DNA from: Pestalotiopsis fici W106-1
Taxonomy: Eukaryota > Ascomycota > Sordariomycetes > Amphisphaeriales > Sporocadaceae
DNA length: 64,000 nt
NCBI RefSeq assembly: GCF_000516985.1
Contig: NW_006917092.1
Location: 6,203,888-6,267,887, forward strand
Direction of reading: 5' to 3'
Part shown: one piece after another, positions 33,337 to 44,458 of the stretch
Numbering within the stretch: the stretch's first letter is position 1
How the letters are laid out: every line of letters begins with the position of its first letter
Made by a program: the position numbers and the translations under genes
Notes under the pieces: model-generated
Told to the model about the DNA's origin: nothing
The model's database searches: none
Seen by the model: only the letters and a program-made list of their open reading frames with translations

Positions 33337-34541
33337 ATGTCCGAAATCAAAACCTTTCCGTTGGGCAACTTCAAGCTCAAGTCTGGCGGCGAAATTCCAG
33401 ATGCATTCATAGCATACAAGACCTTTGGGTCCTCATCAAACCCGGCTATCATCTACCCAACATGGTACAGTGGCCTGATTGCCGACAACGAATGGCTCAT
33501 TGGCGACGCAATGGCTCTGAGTCCAAAGAACTACTTCATCATTGTCCCGGCCCTGATTGGCAACGGCCAAAGTATCAGTCCATCCAATACCCCCAACTTA
33601 CGCCCCTGGCCCGAAGTGACTTTCTACGATAATGTCAAGGCGCAATACCAGCTCGTAACCGAGGGTCTTGGCATCAAGCATGCCCGTTGCGTGCTCGGCT
33701 GGAGCATGGGTGCCGGACAAACATACCAGTGGATCACGCAGTACCCAGACTTTTGTGACCTGGCGGTCCCGTTCCTGGGAAGTGCCCGCACGAGTCTGCA
33801 CAACCAGGTCTTTCTCGAAGGTGTCAAGGTGGCTGTGCTAGCCGCCAAGGGGGCGGCATCAGGTGGCGTGGTCCAAGGTGAGAGCACAACGCCGGCGTCG
33901 CAGTACCGCGGCTGGAGCGAGGAAGAGCGCCAGACTGGACTCAAGGCCCTCGGGCGCGTCTATGCCGGTTGGGGCTTCAGTCAGGCGTTTTATCGGGCCA
34001 AGCTGCACGAGTCCTACTTGGGCTACAAGAATCTGGAGGATTTCATGGTTGGCTGGTGGGAAAAGTGGGCGCTTAGCAAGGACCCCGAGAACATGCTTGC
34101 CATGCTATATACCTGGCAAGCTGGTGATGTCTCGGACCAGGAACCGTACAATAAGGGTGAGTTTTACCTACTTTAGGCAGTCAACCTGATCTGCTGGATT
34201 GTCGCTAACACATATCAGATTTCGCGAGTGCAATGAAAGGCATCAAGACAAAAACTCTTGTTGTCCCGGGACAGACAGATCTGTACTTTCCTCCAGAAGA
34301 CTCGGAAATCGAAGTCGAGAATATGACGCCCGGTGTTGGCAAGTGTGTCGTCTTGCCGTCCATTTGGGGCCACTGGTAAGTCCTTTTCTATCCTTTCATC
34401 CTTTCTTTCTCTTGATTACAGAGTCCAAGAATGACCTCAGACTAACATAAGAATAGGGCTGGTGGTCCTGGAGACAGCAAAGAGGATGTCAAGTGGCTCG
34501 ATGACAGATTGAAGGCATTCCTCAAGGATGGGAGTTGGTAA
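33337..34541 (+). CDS. MetX-like (homoserine O-acetyltransferase family) alpha/beta hydrolase
   Basis: Exons 33337-34156, 34219-34375 and 34457-34541 give 353 aa. The alpha/beta hydrolase triad can be placed: Ser123 in GWSMGAGQTYQW, Asp in GQTDLYFPPED and His in WGHWAGGPG. The DLYFPPED and the Gly-Trp-Ser elbow resemble homoserine O-acetyltransferases (MetX). The usual MetX substrate loops are not obvious, and many fungal proteins with this layout act as generic acyltransferases or hydrolases of secondary metabolism. The catalytic Asp and His lie in exon 2, the latter at the second splice junction. No signal peptide. Confidence 0.82.
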
Positions 34542-35062
34542 AGTTTATGCTGAATCTCGGCAATTCTATACCTAGCATGAATTATCTAAACATCGTGAGC
34601 GATAGTATTTGAAGCGTTCAATAGCGATTGATCAAAAATGATATTTTATCAGTATCCATTTGAATTGTATCTGAATCATTCCATTCCACGTGCATTGCTT
34701 CATTTGTACTGCGTCATATGACCACCAAAACCTTGTCGGCTTGCCTCTTAATCCTGATCACACAAAGACACCCCACAATGGGCGTTTTCAAACAAAGAAT
34801 CAATGACTTACAAAAAGCGCCTCATGATTGTATTTTCCTCACCGCCTGAGATTTCATTTCAAAATTGCTGCGTATTACCATTCGTTTCGGGTCGCTCACT
34901 CTCTACGGTGACCTACATTTCTCTGTACTTTTCGATTCAGTTGGCATTTACTTATCATATCATTTCCATTCGTCGCAGCTTCAATTCCTTGTACTTCGCA
35001 TTTAGCAGATATCCCGAAACAAGAAAGAACAGGACTTCTCACCAGGGCGTAAATAGGAGAGA
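34542..35062. other. Intergenic, no supported gene
   Basis: AT-rich spacer of about 0.5 kb; presumed promoter of the next gene. Nothing else seen. Confidence 0.5.
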
Positions 35063-35743
35063 ATGTCTATTTATCCTCCTTTTGCATTGACTGTAGAGGA
35101 GCAGAGTTCTTTCCATGATGACCTAGAAGACTTACTCTCCTCGATCCAGACCATCCTCTCGCGGCCAGGACCGCTGTCAGTGTATGACTGGTCAGAGGCG
35201 CTGCGCCTGGTGCGCGACGCTTTCGCCTTTGTCACCGACATGCACGATCTGTCTTCTCCCACCGCAGATGCCGATACCCGCCTGGCAACGCTGTTCCTAT
35301 ACAAAGGCGACTGCTTCCGGGGGCTGGGCCGGCTGCGCGAGGCCCGCGATGCGTATCTGGCGGCATGCCAGGTCGAGTGCCAAGGGTCCGAGGACCAGGC
35401 CTCCCAGTTCGCGGCGGGTGACCGGCTCGAGGATCTGGATGAGTGGTGTGGCGACGACCTCCGTGCAAAAAGGCTTGGCGGTCTTTGGAACGCGCTTCAC
35501 ACAGGTTTGACCAATCCCGATCTCAGTGTTCTCGGCTACGAGACCGAGTTGTGGGATCCGGAGCCGCCGCTCGTAATCAGAACCGCCGAGCGCTGGGCAC
35601 GAAGAGTCGAAAATCGGATCCCGGGGACGTTCTTCGCTCTCAAGGAAGTCGCTGGAGGGAGTGTGGCAGTCAAGATCCAAGGATTGAGGTCAAGAAAGAG
35701 GGAGAACATTGCCAAGGTGAAAACTGTCGAGTGTGCTTCTTGA
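35063..35743 (+). CDS. Hypothetical protein with TPR-like segment
   Basis: Single exon of 226 aa from an ATG in a GAGAATG context. The segment LATLFLYKGDCFRGLGRLRE followed by ARDAYLAACQVE (about residues 73-105) follows a tetratricopeptide-repeat pattern, and the rest is helical with an acidic centre (DRLEDLDEWCGDDL) and a basic end (GLRSRKRENIAK). No other domain, signal peptide or membrane segment. Function unknown; TPR-like helices usually bind proteins. Confidence 0.6.
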   Translation: MSIYPPFALTVEEQSSFHDDLEDLLSSIQTILSRPGPLSVYDWSEALRLVRDAFAFVTDMHDLSSPTADADTRLATLFLYKGDCFRGLGRLREARDAYLAACQVECQGSEDQASQFAAGDRLEDLDEWCGDDLRAKRLGGLWNALHTGLTNPDLSVLGYETELWDPEPPLVIRTAERWARRVENRIPGTFFALKEVAGGSVAVKIQGLRSRKRENIAKVKTVECAS

Positions 35744-35978
35744 TATTATGTGGAAATAAAAAGGGAATGTGACTGGAGCACACCCATAGTTCAAAAAAGG
35801 CCGAGAAAATAATGACTTGCGATATATGATCGAGCACATAAGAGATCAAAGGGAAGCCACCCTGTTGCTTCCCTCAATATCAATCATTTTCAGTCACCGG
35901 GACATATTTAGGACCGAAGTGTTGTTTTCGTTAAAGACAGATCTATTCTTGAAATCAGAAAACATGTCTACGAGGTTC

Positions 35979-37991
35979 CTATCTCAAAAATTGTGTCTCG
36001 CCGTCAATATTCCTAGCCTTCACCTTGGATGGCCCATCAGCCATTTGCGACCATGTGCCATCCGCAGTCCAAATGCCGGCTTTCGTATAATCCATTGTCG
36101 AGCTCCCTTGCATCCAGGCAAATCTAAAGTACTCATTCAGATCAAGATTGCTCTCGCGGCTCCAGCTAAAACTTTCTTCGGCATCAACGTCAGTGAAATA
36201 ACTCCTGAATCGTTCGACGTCATTGACAAGAATGCTAATGCCATCAAATTGAGGGGCTGGAGGTGACTGCCAGTTGAAAGTGATTGATGACATCTCCGCA
36301 GCGGCAGCGGTTGCGTTCTCGTTAGAAGTCGCATTCGCAGCCAGACTGATGGCCGGGGTAAGAATGCTTGGCAACGGCGAGCCAAGCTGCGCATCACCTT
36401 GAAGGGCATAAGATGTTTGCAATACAGACTCAAAGCCCCAACGTGCAATACCGTTGATAAACAGGCCGACGAGCACACCTTGGTAGAGTAAGGATGGCCG
36501 CGTTTGCATGCTGGTCCCTGGGAGGAGAAGCAATGCGAGGATATAGTGGTGAATTCGGAGGCTAAGATCCGGCAGCACCAAACAAATAATAATGCCAATG
36601 ACAAACAAACAGTACAGCTTCAGGTACTTGGTTAGGCGTGCCTCTTGCCGGAAGAACCAGACCTGCGATACTGCCACGGCTGTAAGAACAATCACAATGA
36701 TTGCTAGAGCGACCTTGGCGCCTGGTTGTTGATCGAGGTCGTGCCCAGTCAGTCTTTGGATTGGGATGAAATCAAATGTGTAATTTGTTAGAGCGCCGAC
36801 CCAACAAGCCCCAAGCCACAAGACAGTCTTCTCGATCTGAGCAGTGCAGTCTTGCAGGGTCCTTCTGATGCCCATCTTGTCATACATGACCCAAGCGCAA
36901 AACATGGCAGGCAAAAACTTGCCCAGGATATTTGAGAATAGTCCAGCGACGGAACTATGCGACGGAGCATCAGAAGCCATGCCGACCTGCCAGAAGATTC
37001 CAATGAAGACTGGGAAGAAGAAAAGCGCGGGAGACGAGGTCACCAGCGACAGAACTGCAGTAAAGGTAACCGAAACGGCGAGCAAGGACCATCTAACATC
37101 TTTGGTCTCACATTCGATTCCCGTCTCAAAGGTGTAGGATAGTGGAAAATAGGAGTCGAATCCAACGCTGGAGATGCCGTTCCTTGTCGAGCTGACAAAG
37201 TCGGAGTGTTGCCCGATGAGCTTGACAACGCCACATCCACCTTTGCTGTTACTGACAACACCAGCATGAACACCGGCGCCGCAAATGTAGGAATCGCCTC
37301 GATAGATTGCACTGGTCGTGTTTGCCGAGCTCGAAGGGCCTCCAACAACGAGTTGCGTATAAACGACTTCCTGGTCGCCCACGGCTCTGGGGTTGAGGAC
37401 CTTGTAGCTTGCGCAGTTGGCAGGGCACTTGAAAGCGAAGCCTGAATCAGTGAACGGCCTGCAGCTGTTGCCATCGGTTCCACACTGATTCCCAGACACC
37501 CAGTATGTTGTCCCGCATGCAATGTCGCTGGGTGTTCCATAGTCTGCAATCTCCGAAGCCTTCAACCCTGAACGCATGACCAAGCAAAAGGTGAGTATCC
37601 AAATGGCCACATAGCCAATGAATAACCAAACTCGATGCTTTTGTTTCGGTAGGTATTTGTCCATCAAAACCAAGGGGGCTTCCTGGACTTTTGGAAGCAA
37701 AGGCTTGATCTTGTATACTTTGGGCTCTCTAGGCCCTTTTGACCACTTTACAGCAGCGATGCTGAATCTGCGGACGGGATATGGCACCCATTTCCACCTC
37801 TTCCAAGCGCCCTCTTCTTGCATGAAGCGCGGTGTTGGTGTCTCGTCGTCTTCGACTTCTAGGTGTCCAACTGCTTCGATTGGTGCGTCGGGGTGCAGGG
37901 ATTCAGTGCGAGAGTCGGAACTGCTGCTGGCTTCGGGGCGCTCTGATTCGGTCACAACAGCAGAGGGTTTTGTTGCTCGGGAATCGCTCAT
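35979..37991 (-). CDS. LCCL-domain multi-pass membrane protein
   Basis: Single exon of 670 aa from the ATG at 37991; a longer frame to 38051 exists, but MSDSRAT gives the usual acidic, Ser-rich start. A cytosolic region of about 100 residues is followed by a first helix (VWLFIGYVAIWILTFCLVM), then an extracytosolic LCCL domain (about 150-285) with CGTTYWVSGNQCG, SYICGAGVHAGVV, GGCGVVKLIG and NGISSVGFDSY. About eight further helices follow, then a soluble tail of about 130 residues ending IDGETQFLR. This layout (helix, LCCL, helix bundle) is a fungal family of unknown role; LCCL modules elsewhere bind lipopolysaccharide or carbohydrate. The uninterrupted long ORF and good domain pattern make the gene secure, not its function. 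Confidence 0.85.
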   Translation of the reverse strand: MSDSRATKPSAVVTESERPEASSSSDSRTESLHPDAPIEAVGHLEVEDDETPTPRFMQEEGAWKRWKWVPYPVRRFSIAAVKWSKGPREPKVYKIKPLLPKVQEAPLVLMDKYLPKQKHRVWLFIGYVAIWILTFCLVMRSGLKASEIADYGTPSDIACGTTYWVSGNQCGTDGNSCRPFTDSGFAFKCPANCASYKVLNPRAVGDQEVVYTQLVVGGPSSSANTTSAIYRGDSYICGAGVHAGVVSNSKGGCGVVKLIGQHSDFVSSTRNGISSVGFDSYFPLSYTFETGIECETKDVRWSLLAVSVTFTAVLSLVTSSPALFFFPVFIGIFWQVGMASDAPSHSSVAGLFSNILGKFLPAMFCAWVMYDKMGIRRTLQDCTAQIEKTVLWLGACWVGALTNYTFDFIPIQRLTGHDLDQQPGAKVALAIIVIVLTAVAVSQVWFFRQEARLTKYLKLYCLFVIGIIICLVLPDLSLRIHHYILALLLLPGTSMQTRPSLLYQGVLVGLFINGIARWGFESVLQTSYALQGDAQLGSPLPSILTPAISLAANATSNENATAAAAEMSSITFNWQSPPAPQFDGISILVNDVERFRSYFTDVDAEESFSWSRESNLDLNEYFRFAWMQGSSTMDYTKAGIWTADGTWSQMADGPSKVKARNIDGETQFLR

Positions 37992-39223
37992 GTTGAAGTT
38001 GATGACCCAAGCTGCGCTCACCAGCCTGCGCAGCGATATGAATGAGAACAACGGTGAATATGATGGAAATGGAGTCGACAGACGATGCTCAGACAGTCGG
38101 GAAACAGCGCCGAGTGTCAGAAGATGGTGGGCAGTTTTGGGACTGCAAAGTATCGGTCAGTGGGTAGCGAATAGTGAATAGAGGTAACAAGTCTTCGAAA
38201 AAACCAGACAGGTCTATGTCTAATCCACGTTCAGAGAGTGTCAGGGACTCAGAAAGGCATGTTTACGACGGCGCAATAGACCAAGAGAGCCTGCTCTTTT
38301 CAATCTATTTTCTGTTGTGGAATCATCAGTTTGGAGGTTTGAAGCAGGAAGAAGTGGACTGTTGGTATTGATGTCCAGCACGTTTCGAGCGGACGTTTCG
38401 GGTGAGAGACATTGCCTGGCGCGGACGATCTCTGGCGTCGATTGGTCGGTACGCCCCGGCTCCCCACCACCTTGGTTGGTTCATGGCGAGAAGGATGGAG
38501 ATGCGCCTGCACTAGGCTGGCAGGCTGACCGAGCGAGCGTGCAATGATGGAGGGGTGTGATTCGGCGGCGGCGACTGGCTTTGTTTTGTCTGCTGTAAAG
38601 ACCGATAAAGTCGGACGATTTCGGTATTCTGATGAACTTTCCCATGACTGGGTTTACATAGTAAGTGTTTAGTGTAATTGTATACCTAATGATGCTTTAC
38701 ATTTTCAACACTTGAGAAGATTGCGATGGCGGTTGAACATTGGGCGATGATGCAAATCATTCCACTGCATCATCACCCGGAGATCGGATTCCCCAGGGCC
38801 CAGCCCAAGGTTGTGCCCTGACAGGTAGCAAAGAACCCCCGAAGTCGACATGTCAGGGACCCCACTAACGTGATCCTTAGCGGGCCGATTGGCGGGTGAG
38901 CGGTTGGGCGGGCCCTGGCTTTGCTTCTGGCCTTGCACCCTTCTGCCTGCAAAAATCTGTGGGTAACACTCAGGCACCTTGAGGTTAAATCCAAACAGGC
39001 TCACAGCCAGTTGAGGATAGTGACGATCCAACCCCTGGCCGTGGCTATATCAGTATATCAGACAGAGCACTCACTTATACAGCACTTTGAACTATCCCTA
39101 GAGACCAGAGCATTGTTAAACAGATAGCAAGGCATTTGGCAGAGTGCTTCTAGCTTGCGAGGTTTCCGGGTGCTGCTTGTGTATACTGGGTCTAAATCCA
39201 AATCTCAACTCGTCTACGGCAAT
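37992..39223. other. Divergent intergenic region (LCCL / QTRT2)
   Basis: About 1.2 kb with no supported gene; it must contain the promoters of both flanking genes. No motif recognised with confidence. Confidence 0.5.
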
Positions 39224-40734
39224 ATGGGCAGTAGAGACTTGGAGAGCACCGGCAAGATGGTGTTCAACATCGCAAAGGCGGACGATGGGGTCGCCGCCCG
39301 ACTGGGCAGCCTCAAGCTGGCCAAGTCGGCACCGCTGGAGACGCCCAACTTCATCGACATCACTTCCAGAGGCGCCATTCCTCATCTTACCACCGATGTG
39401 ATGACAAAACATACTCAGGTCCGAGGTGCATATATGGCGATCGAAGACTGTAAGTTTCTCCTGTATTGTCACCTCCCCTTGATCACAAAGCTAAGAGATC
39501 AGTCGTAGAAAAATATGTCAAGCGACCTGCCCCAGCAATCTTTGCTGCATCTGAGGGTGGCCGCAGCCGGCTTCACTCGTACACGGGCTTGCCTTCCGAA
39601 ATCATCACGATCATGGGCGCCCGCAGATATCCTGCTGTCGTAGCACCTATGGGTAATGGAGCCAAGCACCTTTCTATACTTACGTCGACTGGGTTCCAAA
39701 GCCTCGAGATTGAGCGTTACTGCGACAACATCTTGTCTCTCAGGCCCGACATAGTCATTCCATTAGCCGACCTGACGTTTGACAAGGGCACCAGAAGTAA
39801 CAAACGTCTACGTCGCATGCTGGAACGCACCGACGAGTGGGTCGAAGCCTTTTTCAAGACTTTGGACCCTGATACCGAGTTGACTCCATTGGGAATACAC
39901 GTCTTTGCACCAACGCTGCCGATAGAATATCCACTGCAATGGGAATATCTCAATCGCCTGTCGGAAGATCACGCACACAAGCTGTCAGGACTTGTTGTAT
40001 ACGATGCCGATACTCTGGCTGATCTTGAAGCCCACTCTCCTTTGGTATCGCTACCACGCCTTTCCATGGATTCGCCTTCTTCACCTCACGAAATTCTCCG
40101 CCAGATTCAACTGGGCATTGATATCTTCGCAATTCCCTTTATGAATGGTGTTTCTGACGAAGGGATTGCCCTAACCTTTCAATTCCCCGCACCACCAAGG
40201 ATAGGTCCTGACAACCTGCCTTTGGGCATAAACCTATGGTCCAAAGAACACCAAATTTCAGTAACACCACTGGCAGATGGCTGTAGCTGCTATGCTTGCA
40301 CGAAGCACCATCGTGCGTTCATCTGCCATCTCCTCGATGCGAGGGAAATGTTGTCCTGGACGTTACTTCAGATTCACAACCACCACGTCCTTACCGAGTT
40401 CTTTAAAGGGATCCGTTCCGCCATTGGTGACGGCACATTTGATCAAAAGGTCGAAGACTTTGCTCGAGTATACGATCCCGAACTTCTCCACAGCACCGGA
40501 GAACGCCCGCGCACTCGAGGATATCACTTCAAGTCCGAAGCTTCTCAGCCAAAAGCTAATGTGGCTCCTTGGCGTGCGTACGAGGACAGTAATGGCGACG
40601 ACCCGACGTTGGCAAAAGAAGTCGCAGGTTTAGTCGTGACAGGAGGTCCTGAAGTGGACGCTGAAAGTCCACTCATCCCAGGAGCATCGGCTACCGAACT
40701 TGACCGCAATGGTTTTGCTGAGAAGAGTTTTTGA
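39224..40734 (+). CDS. QTRT2: Queuine tRNA-ribosyltransferase accessory subunit 2
   Basis: Exons 39224-39449 and 39503-40734 (53-nt intron) give 485 aa. It matches the TGT-like fold of the non-catalytic partner of the eukaryotic tRNA-guanine transglycosylase: RLGSLKLAKSAPLETPNFI, TSRGAIPHLTTDV, and a zinc site CSCYACTKHHRAFICHLL (a CxCxxC with a downstream His). Together with QTRT1 (not in this window) it exchanges G34 for queuine in GUN-anticodon tRNAs, probably at the outer mitochondrial membrane or in the cytosol. The C-terminal 60 residues are a less conserved tail. Start chosen at MGSRDLES; MVFNIAK, 11 residues on, is also possible. Confidence 0.88.
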
Positions 40735-42055
40735 TTAAGGCAGTGGCCAGGCACTTGTAGCATCTACGAGCGTCACTTGGGTTCATTGCTGCAGATCTTA
40801 CCAGGCTCAAGTTGGATGCTTCAACGGCCAGGCGCGTCACTCCTAGTAGCGTCACATTGGACAGCCCACTACTTGTTAGCATTTTTTGACCCGAATTGTC
40901 GGGACCTGCTCACAAGTCGTATCCACTCTGCGCATATGATTTTATATGCTCGTAGCGACCGGTAGTTGAAGCTCTCAACGTCTGGAATTTGCTTGTCTGA
41001 AAGCAAAAAAAAGATTGCATTGCCTTCGAGCATAACCTTTCCAAGTAGTTCAAGACCGGTTCGCAATCGACTGTTGTGAGATTGCGAAAGACATACCCAG
41101 AAACTCTTCGGAGATGAGTTCCTTTCTCTGCCAGGACAACCTATATTCCATGACACCAAGACTGCTTGTCTGTTGATGATATCCCGGTTCAGTGTACGCC
41201 ACATCCGAATCCAGATCCACACTGGACAACGCGTTGTGCCAAGACAGCCAAGAAAATAAGTTAGCCCCGCTCGGGCAGGTACCTGAACTCGCCCAAATAC
41301 ATTGAACCAATAAAGACTGTAATCTCGAGCACGTTGCTACTCGTCCTATGTCATCTATAATTCTCGAAATGGTGGTGATCCAGGCCTCTCGGTTCAGTCT
41401 GTTCGCAAATATGTGCATGTCACCGCGACATCCTCATGGCGAACACCAGCCAAAGTCTGCCAATTGTGAACCTGTCAAGCGTTCTTTACACGATACTGTC
41501 AATATGTTGAGTCCCGTAAAGGAAGAGCAGAATACATCAGAACGGGTGCGAAGCCCCAGAACACGCGGAAGCCGTCATCGCCTCCAGCATCTCATGGCTC
41601 CCTCTTGTTGCCCTTTGGGCCCCGGCCTTGGCTGCATATATAGCGACTTGGCATTTGGGACGATTTTCCTGTCCATCTTTGAGGCGTAAAATTGCACCAA
41701 CACGTGCCTACGAATCACTGTTTTGATTCCTGCGATCTCCTGTCCAAAGTAGTTCCGCGGACAACAGTACCATCATCATCAGATGTTGCATGAGCTGAAA
41801 GAACCGAGAGAACTAACATACACTCCACACGTTCAATCGGCAAGAAACACGATTGGTCCCAATGGATTGTATCGACCCAAGTGGGCAATGCATGCGCGAA
41901 CCCTGGCTATATCCCGCCTCCCATTGCATGGTGGTGTGCCCGTTGCTATATAACCAGCTGCAGAAGCTTGTAAAGTTATTCTGACCTGCCCTCAAGGTTC
42001 TCTCGTTCACTTCTCAGGGCCAATTGTATTCTAGAATTGGTGATCTATAGCAAGT
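40735..42055. other. Intergenic with TATA-like element
   Basis: 1.3 kb with no supported gene. CTATATAA at 41946-41953 lies about 103 bp before the alkaline phosphatase start codon. Nothing else recognised. Confidence 0.5.
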
Positions 42056-44257
42056 ATGTTGAGCCGATTGAGTCCAGTCGTTGTACTGAGCTGGGCGGCC
42101 TTCGCCTCGGCCCAGACATTTCAGCGACTTGGTACATGTCCCACATTGGGTTGTGTTCTGCCTCCAGATCAGCAAGACTTCCTGCCAGGCCAATACTTTG
42201 ACCTCCGTCTGGAAGTCCATGCGCCCGTCAACGGCTCGGAAGCTTACAACAATGGTGTACCCGACGATGCGTTCACCGTGACCATCTCCAAGGAGGGCGG
42301 TGAGGCTCAGAGCATCACCGACTTTTTTAATGTCACCGAGCCAGAGATTGAGAAATGGACCTTCAAATGGTACGAGGATCTTTACGCCGAAGATGCCAAG
42401 ACTCCGTCCGTCGTCAACGTCGCCTCCAAGATTTACAGGCGTATCGCCATATACGAGCCGGGTACATACACCGTTACTCTCAGCTATTATGATGGCGAGA
42501 CGACTACTGCCGAATGGGTTGTCCGCCCTCTGGCCACCACCAAGAAGGCGAAGAACGTCATTCTCTTCATTGGTAAGGAAATCATCAATTAACGAAATAC
42601 AATCGCTGACTTGGTGAAAGGTGACGGCATGACCACCAATATGATAACTGCGGCTCGTCTTCTCGGTCACAAGAGCATTAATGGCAAATACCAGTCCACG
42701 ATGCAATTGGACAAGTTCCCGGTTGTTGGTCACCAGATGGTAATTCACTCGCCAATCACATGAATTCAAGAAGCTGACATTCTGTGAGACCCACTCGATC
42801 GACAGCTTTATTACGGACAGTGCCAACTCTGCTTCGGCCCTCTACTCGGGTCACAAGTCCACTGTGAATGCCATGGGGTAGGATACTGTACACTCCCTGG
42901 CTACTGCAAAGCTAACATTTTCAGTGTCTATGCCGATTCATCGCCTGATCTCTACGATGATCCCAAGGTGGAGACCATCGTTGAGCTTCTCAAGCGAATC
43001 TGGGGTTCCGCATGGGGTGCCGTTTCGACGGCGTTCCTCGCCGATGCAACCCCTATCGCCCTGACTGCCCACACGCGATCTCGCTATGCCTATGGCCCAC
43101 TGATTGACCAGGCTCTCAACTCACTGACTAACTATACGTGGACAGACCACGGTGGTCCTGATGTGTATTTTGGTGGTGGTGCTGAGCAATTCTACCCCGG
43201 CTCCAGCTCGTACCAAGGAAAGGATTACTATGCCGCGTTTGCCGAAGCCAACTACACCATCAGCCTGAACAAGACGAGCCTCGCCAGTTTGCCCGACACG
43301 GAAAAGGCTCTGGGTGTTTTCTGCAAGTCAACCATGCCCGTTTGGCTTGACCGAAACGTCTTTGTGGACAACCTCGAGTCCTTTACCAATGATCCTACCG
43401 GTGCCAAGGCCCCGGCTCTAGACCTGCCGGGTCTTAAGGAGATGACGCTCAAGGCAATCGACATTTTGCACAACCGCGGCGGCGACAAGGGCTTCTTCCT
43501 CATGTCCGAGGCCGCTTCCATCGACAAGCAGATGCATACGCTCGATTATGACCGTGCACTCGGCGATTTGCTAGAGCTCGACGACACGGTCCGCGCCACC
43601 GTCGAACATCTCAAGGAGATTGGTGAACTTGAGAGCACGCTCATTATCGTTACGGCTGATCACGGCCATGGCTTTGACGTGTTTGGAGGAGTGGATACAA
43701 AGTACCTTGCAGAACAGGAGACAGACCGTGAGAAGCGCCGCGCTGTGGGTGTTTACCAGAACTCTGGACTGTCGCAGTACACGGTTGAGCAGCCCGGCAT
43801 TAGCTACAACACGGGCCCAAACTTCCCAGTGTAAGAATTCCTCAATGGTCATGAATGAGAGCAGGAAACTAACGATTGGCTGTCTAGCAACTGGGACCCG
43901 AGATATGCCATTGCGGCCGGCATGGGCGCCAACCCCGATCACCGGGAAAGCTACCGCGTGAGCAACTCTACACCTCGCACCCCAGCCACGAACACCAGCG
44001 GCTTTGCCTCGGACGACTATTTTGTCAACCCCAAGGACAATGCCAATGGCTTCATTGTCAATGGCACTTTGCCGACCAATGAGGCCCAAGGAGTGCACTC
44101 ATTGACAGACGTGGCCGTTTTCGCCATGGGACCGTGTTCCGAGACTTTCGGGGGCGTCTATGGTAATATTGATGTCTTTTACAAGATGGCCAACTGTCTG
44201 GGTCTCGCGAGACCGGATGCCAACGAGGGTGGACATGGCTGTGCTGCAAAGAAATAA
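42056..44257 (+). CDS. Secreted alkaline phosphatase
   Basis: Exons 42056-42572, 42621-42739, 42789-42877, 42925-43830 and 43888-44257 give 666 aa, all joins in phase. A signal peptide (1-19, ending AFASAQ) is followed by an N-terminal beta-rich region (about 20-170) and the phosphatase core: NVILFIGDGMTT (metal Asp), TDSANSASALYSGHKS with the nucleophilic Ser after Asp, FFLMSEAASIDKQMH, and LIIVTADHGHGFDVFGG (metal Asp-His). Several N-glycosylation sequons are present. The enzyme hydrolyses phosphomonoesters outside the cell or at the surface; the N-terminal extension is typical of one fungal subfamily. No GPI signal seen at the C-terminus. Third acceptor (GTGAG) is the least certain junction. 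Confidence 0.9.
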
Positions 44258-44458
44258 GCAGGGCAAACCACGACCTGGCGCATAAATAGAATAATTAAAC
44301 ATTTCTTGCATATGATTCATGGCCGTGTATCTGAAAGAAAACTGAATGATTTGTGCGCAACAAAGAATTTTCGCTAATTTCTACGTGACAATATCTAGTA
44401 TCTAGTAATGATACACCAAAACGACCCGATTGGAGACATGAGTATGACTAGTATCCCC

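Noticed and set aside
37618..38181. 187-aa plus-strand frame at the start of the LCCL gene
   Set aside because: Antisense to conserved minus-strand coding sequence and without any domain.
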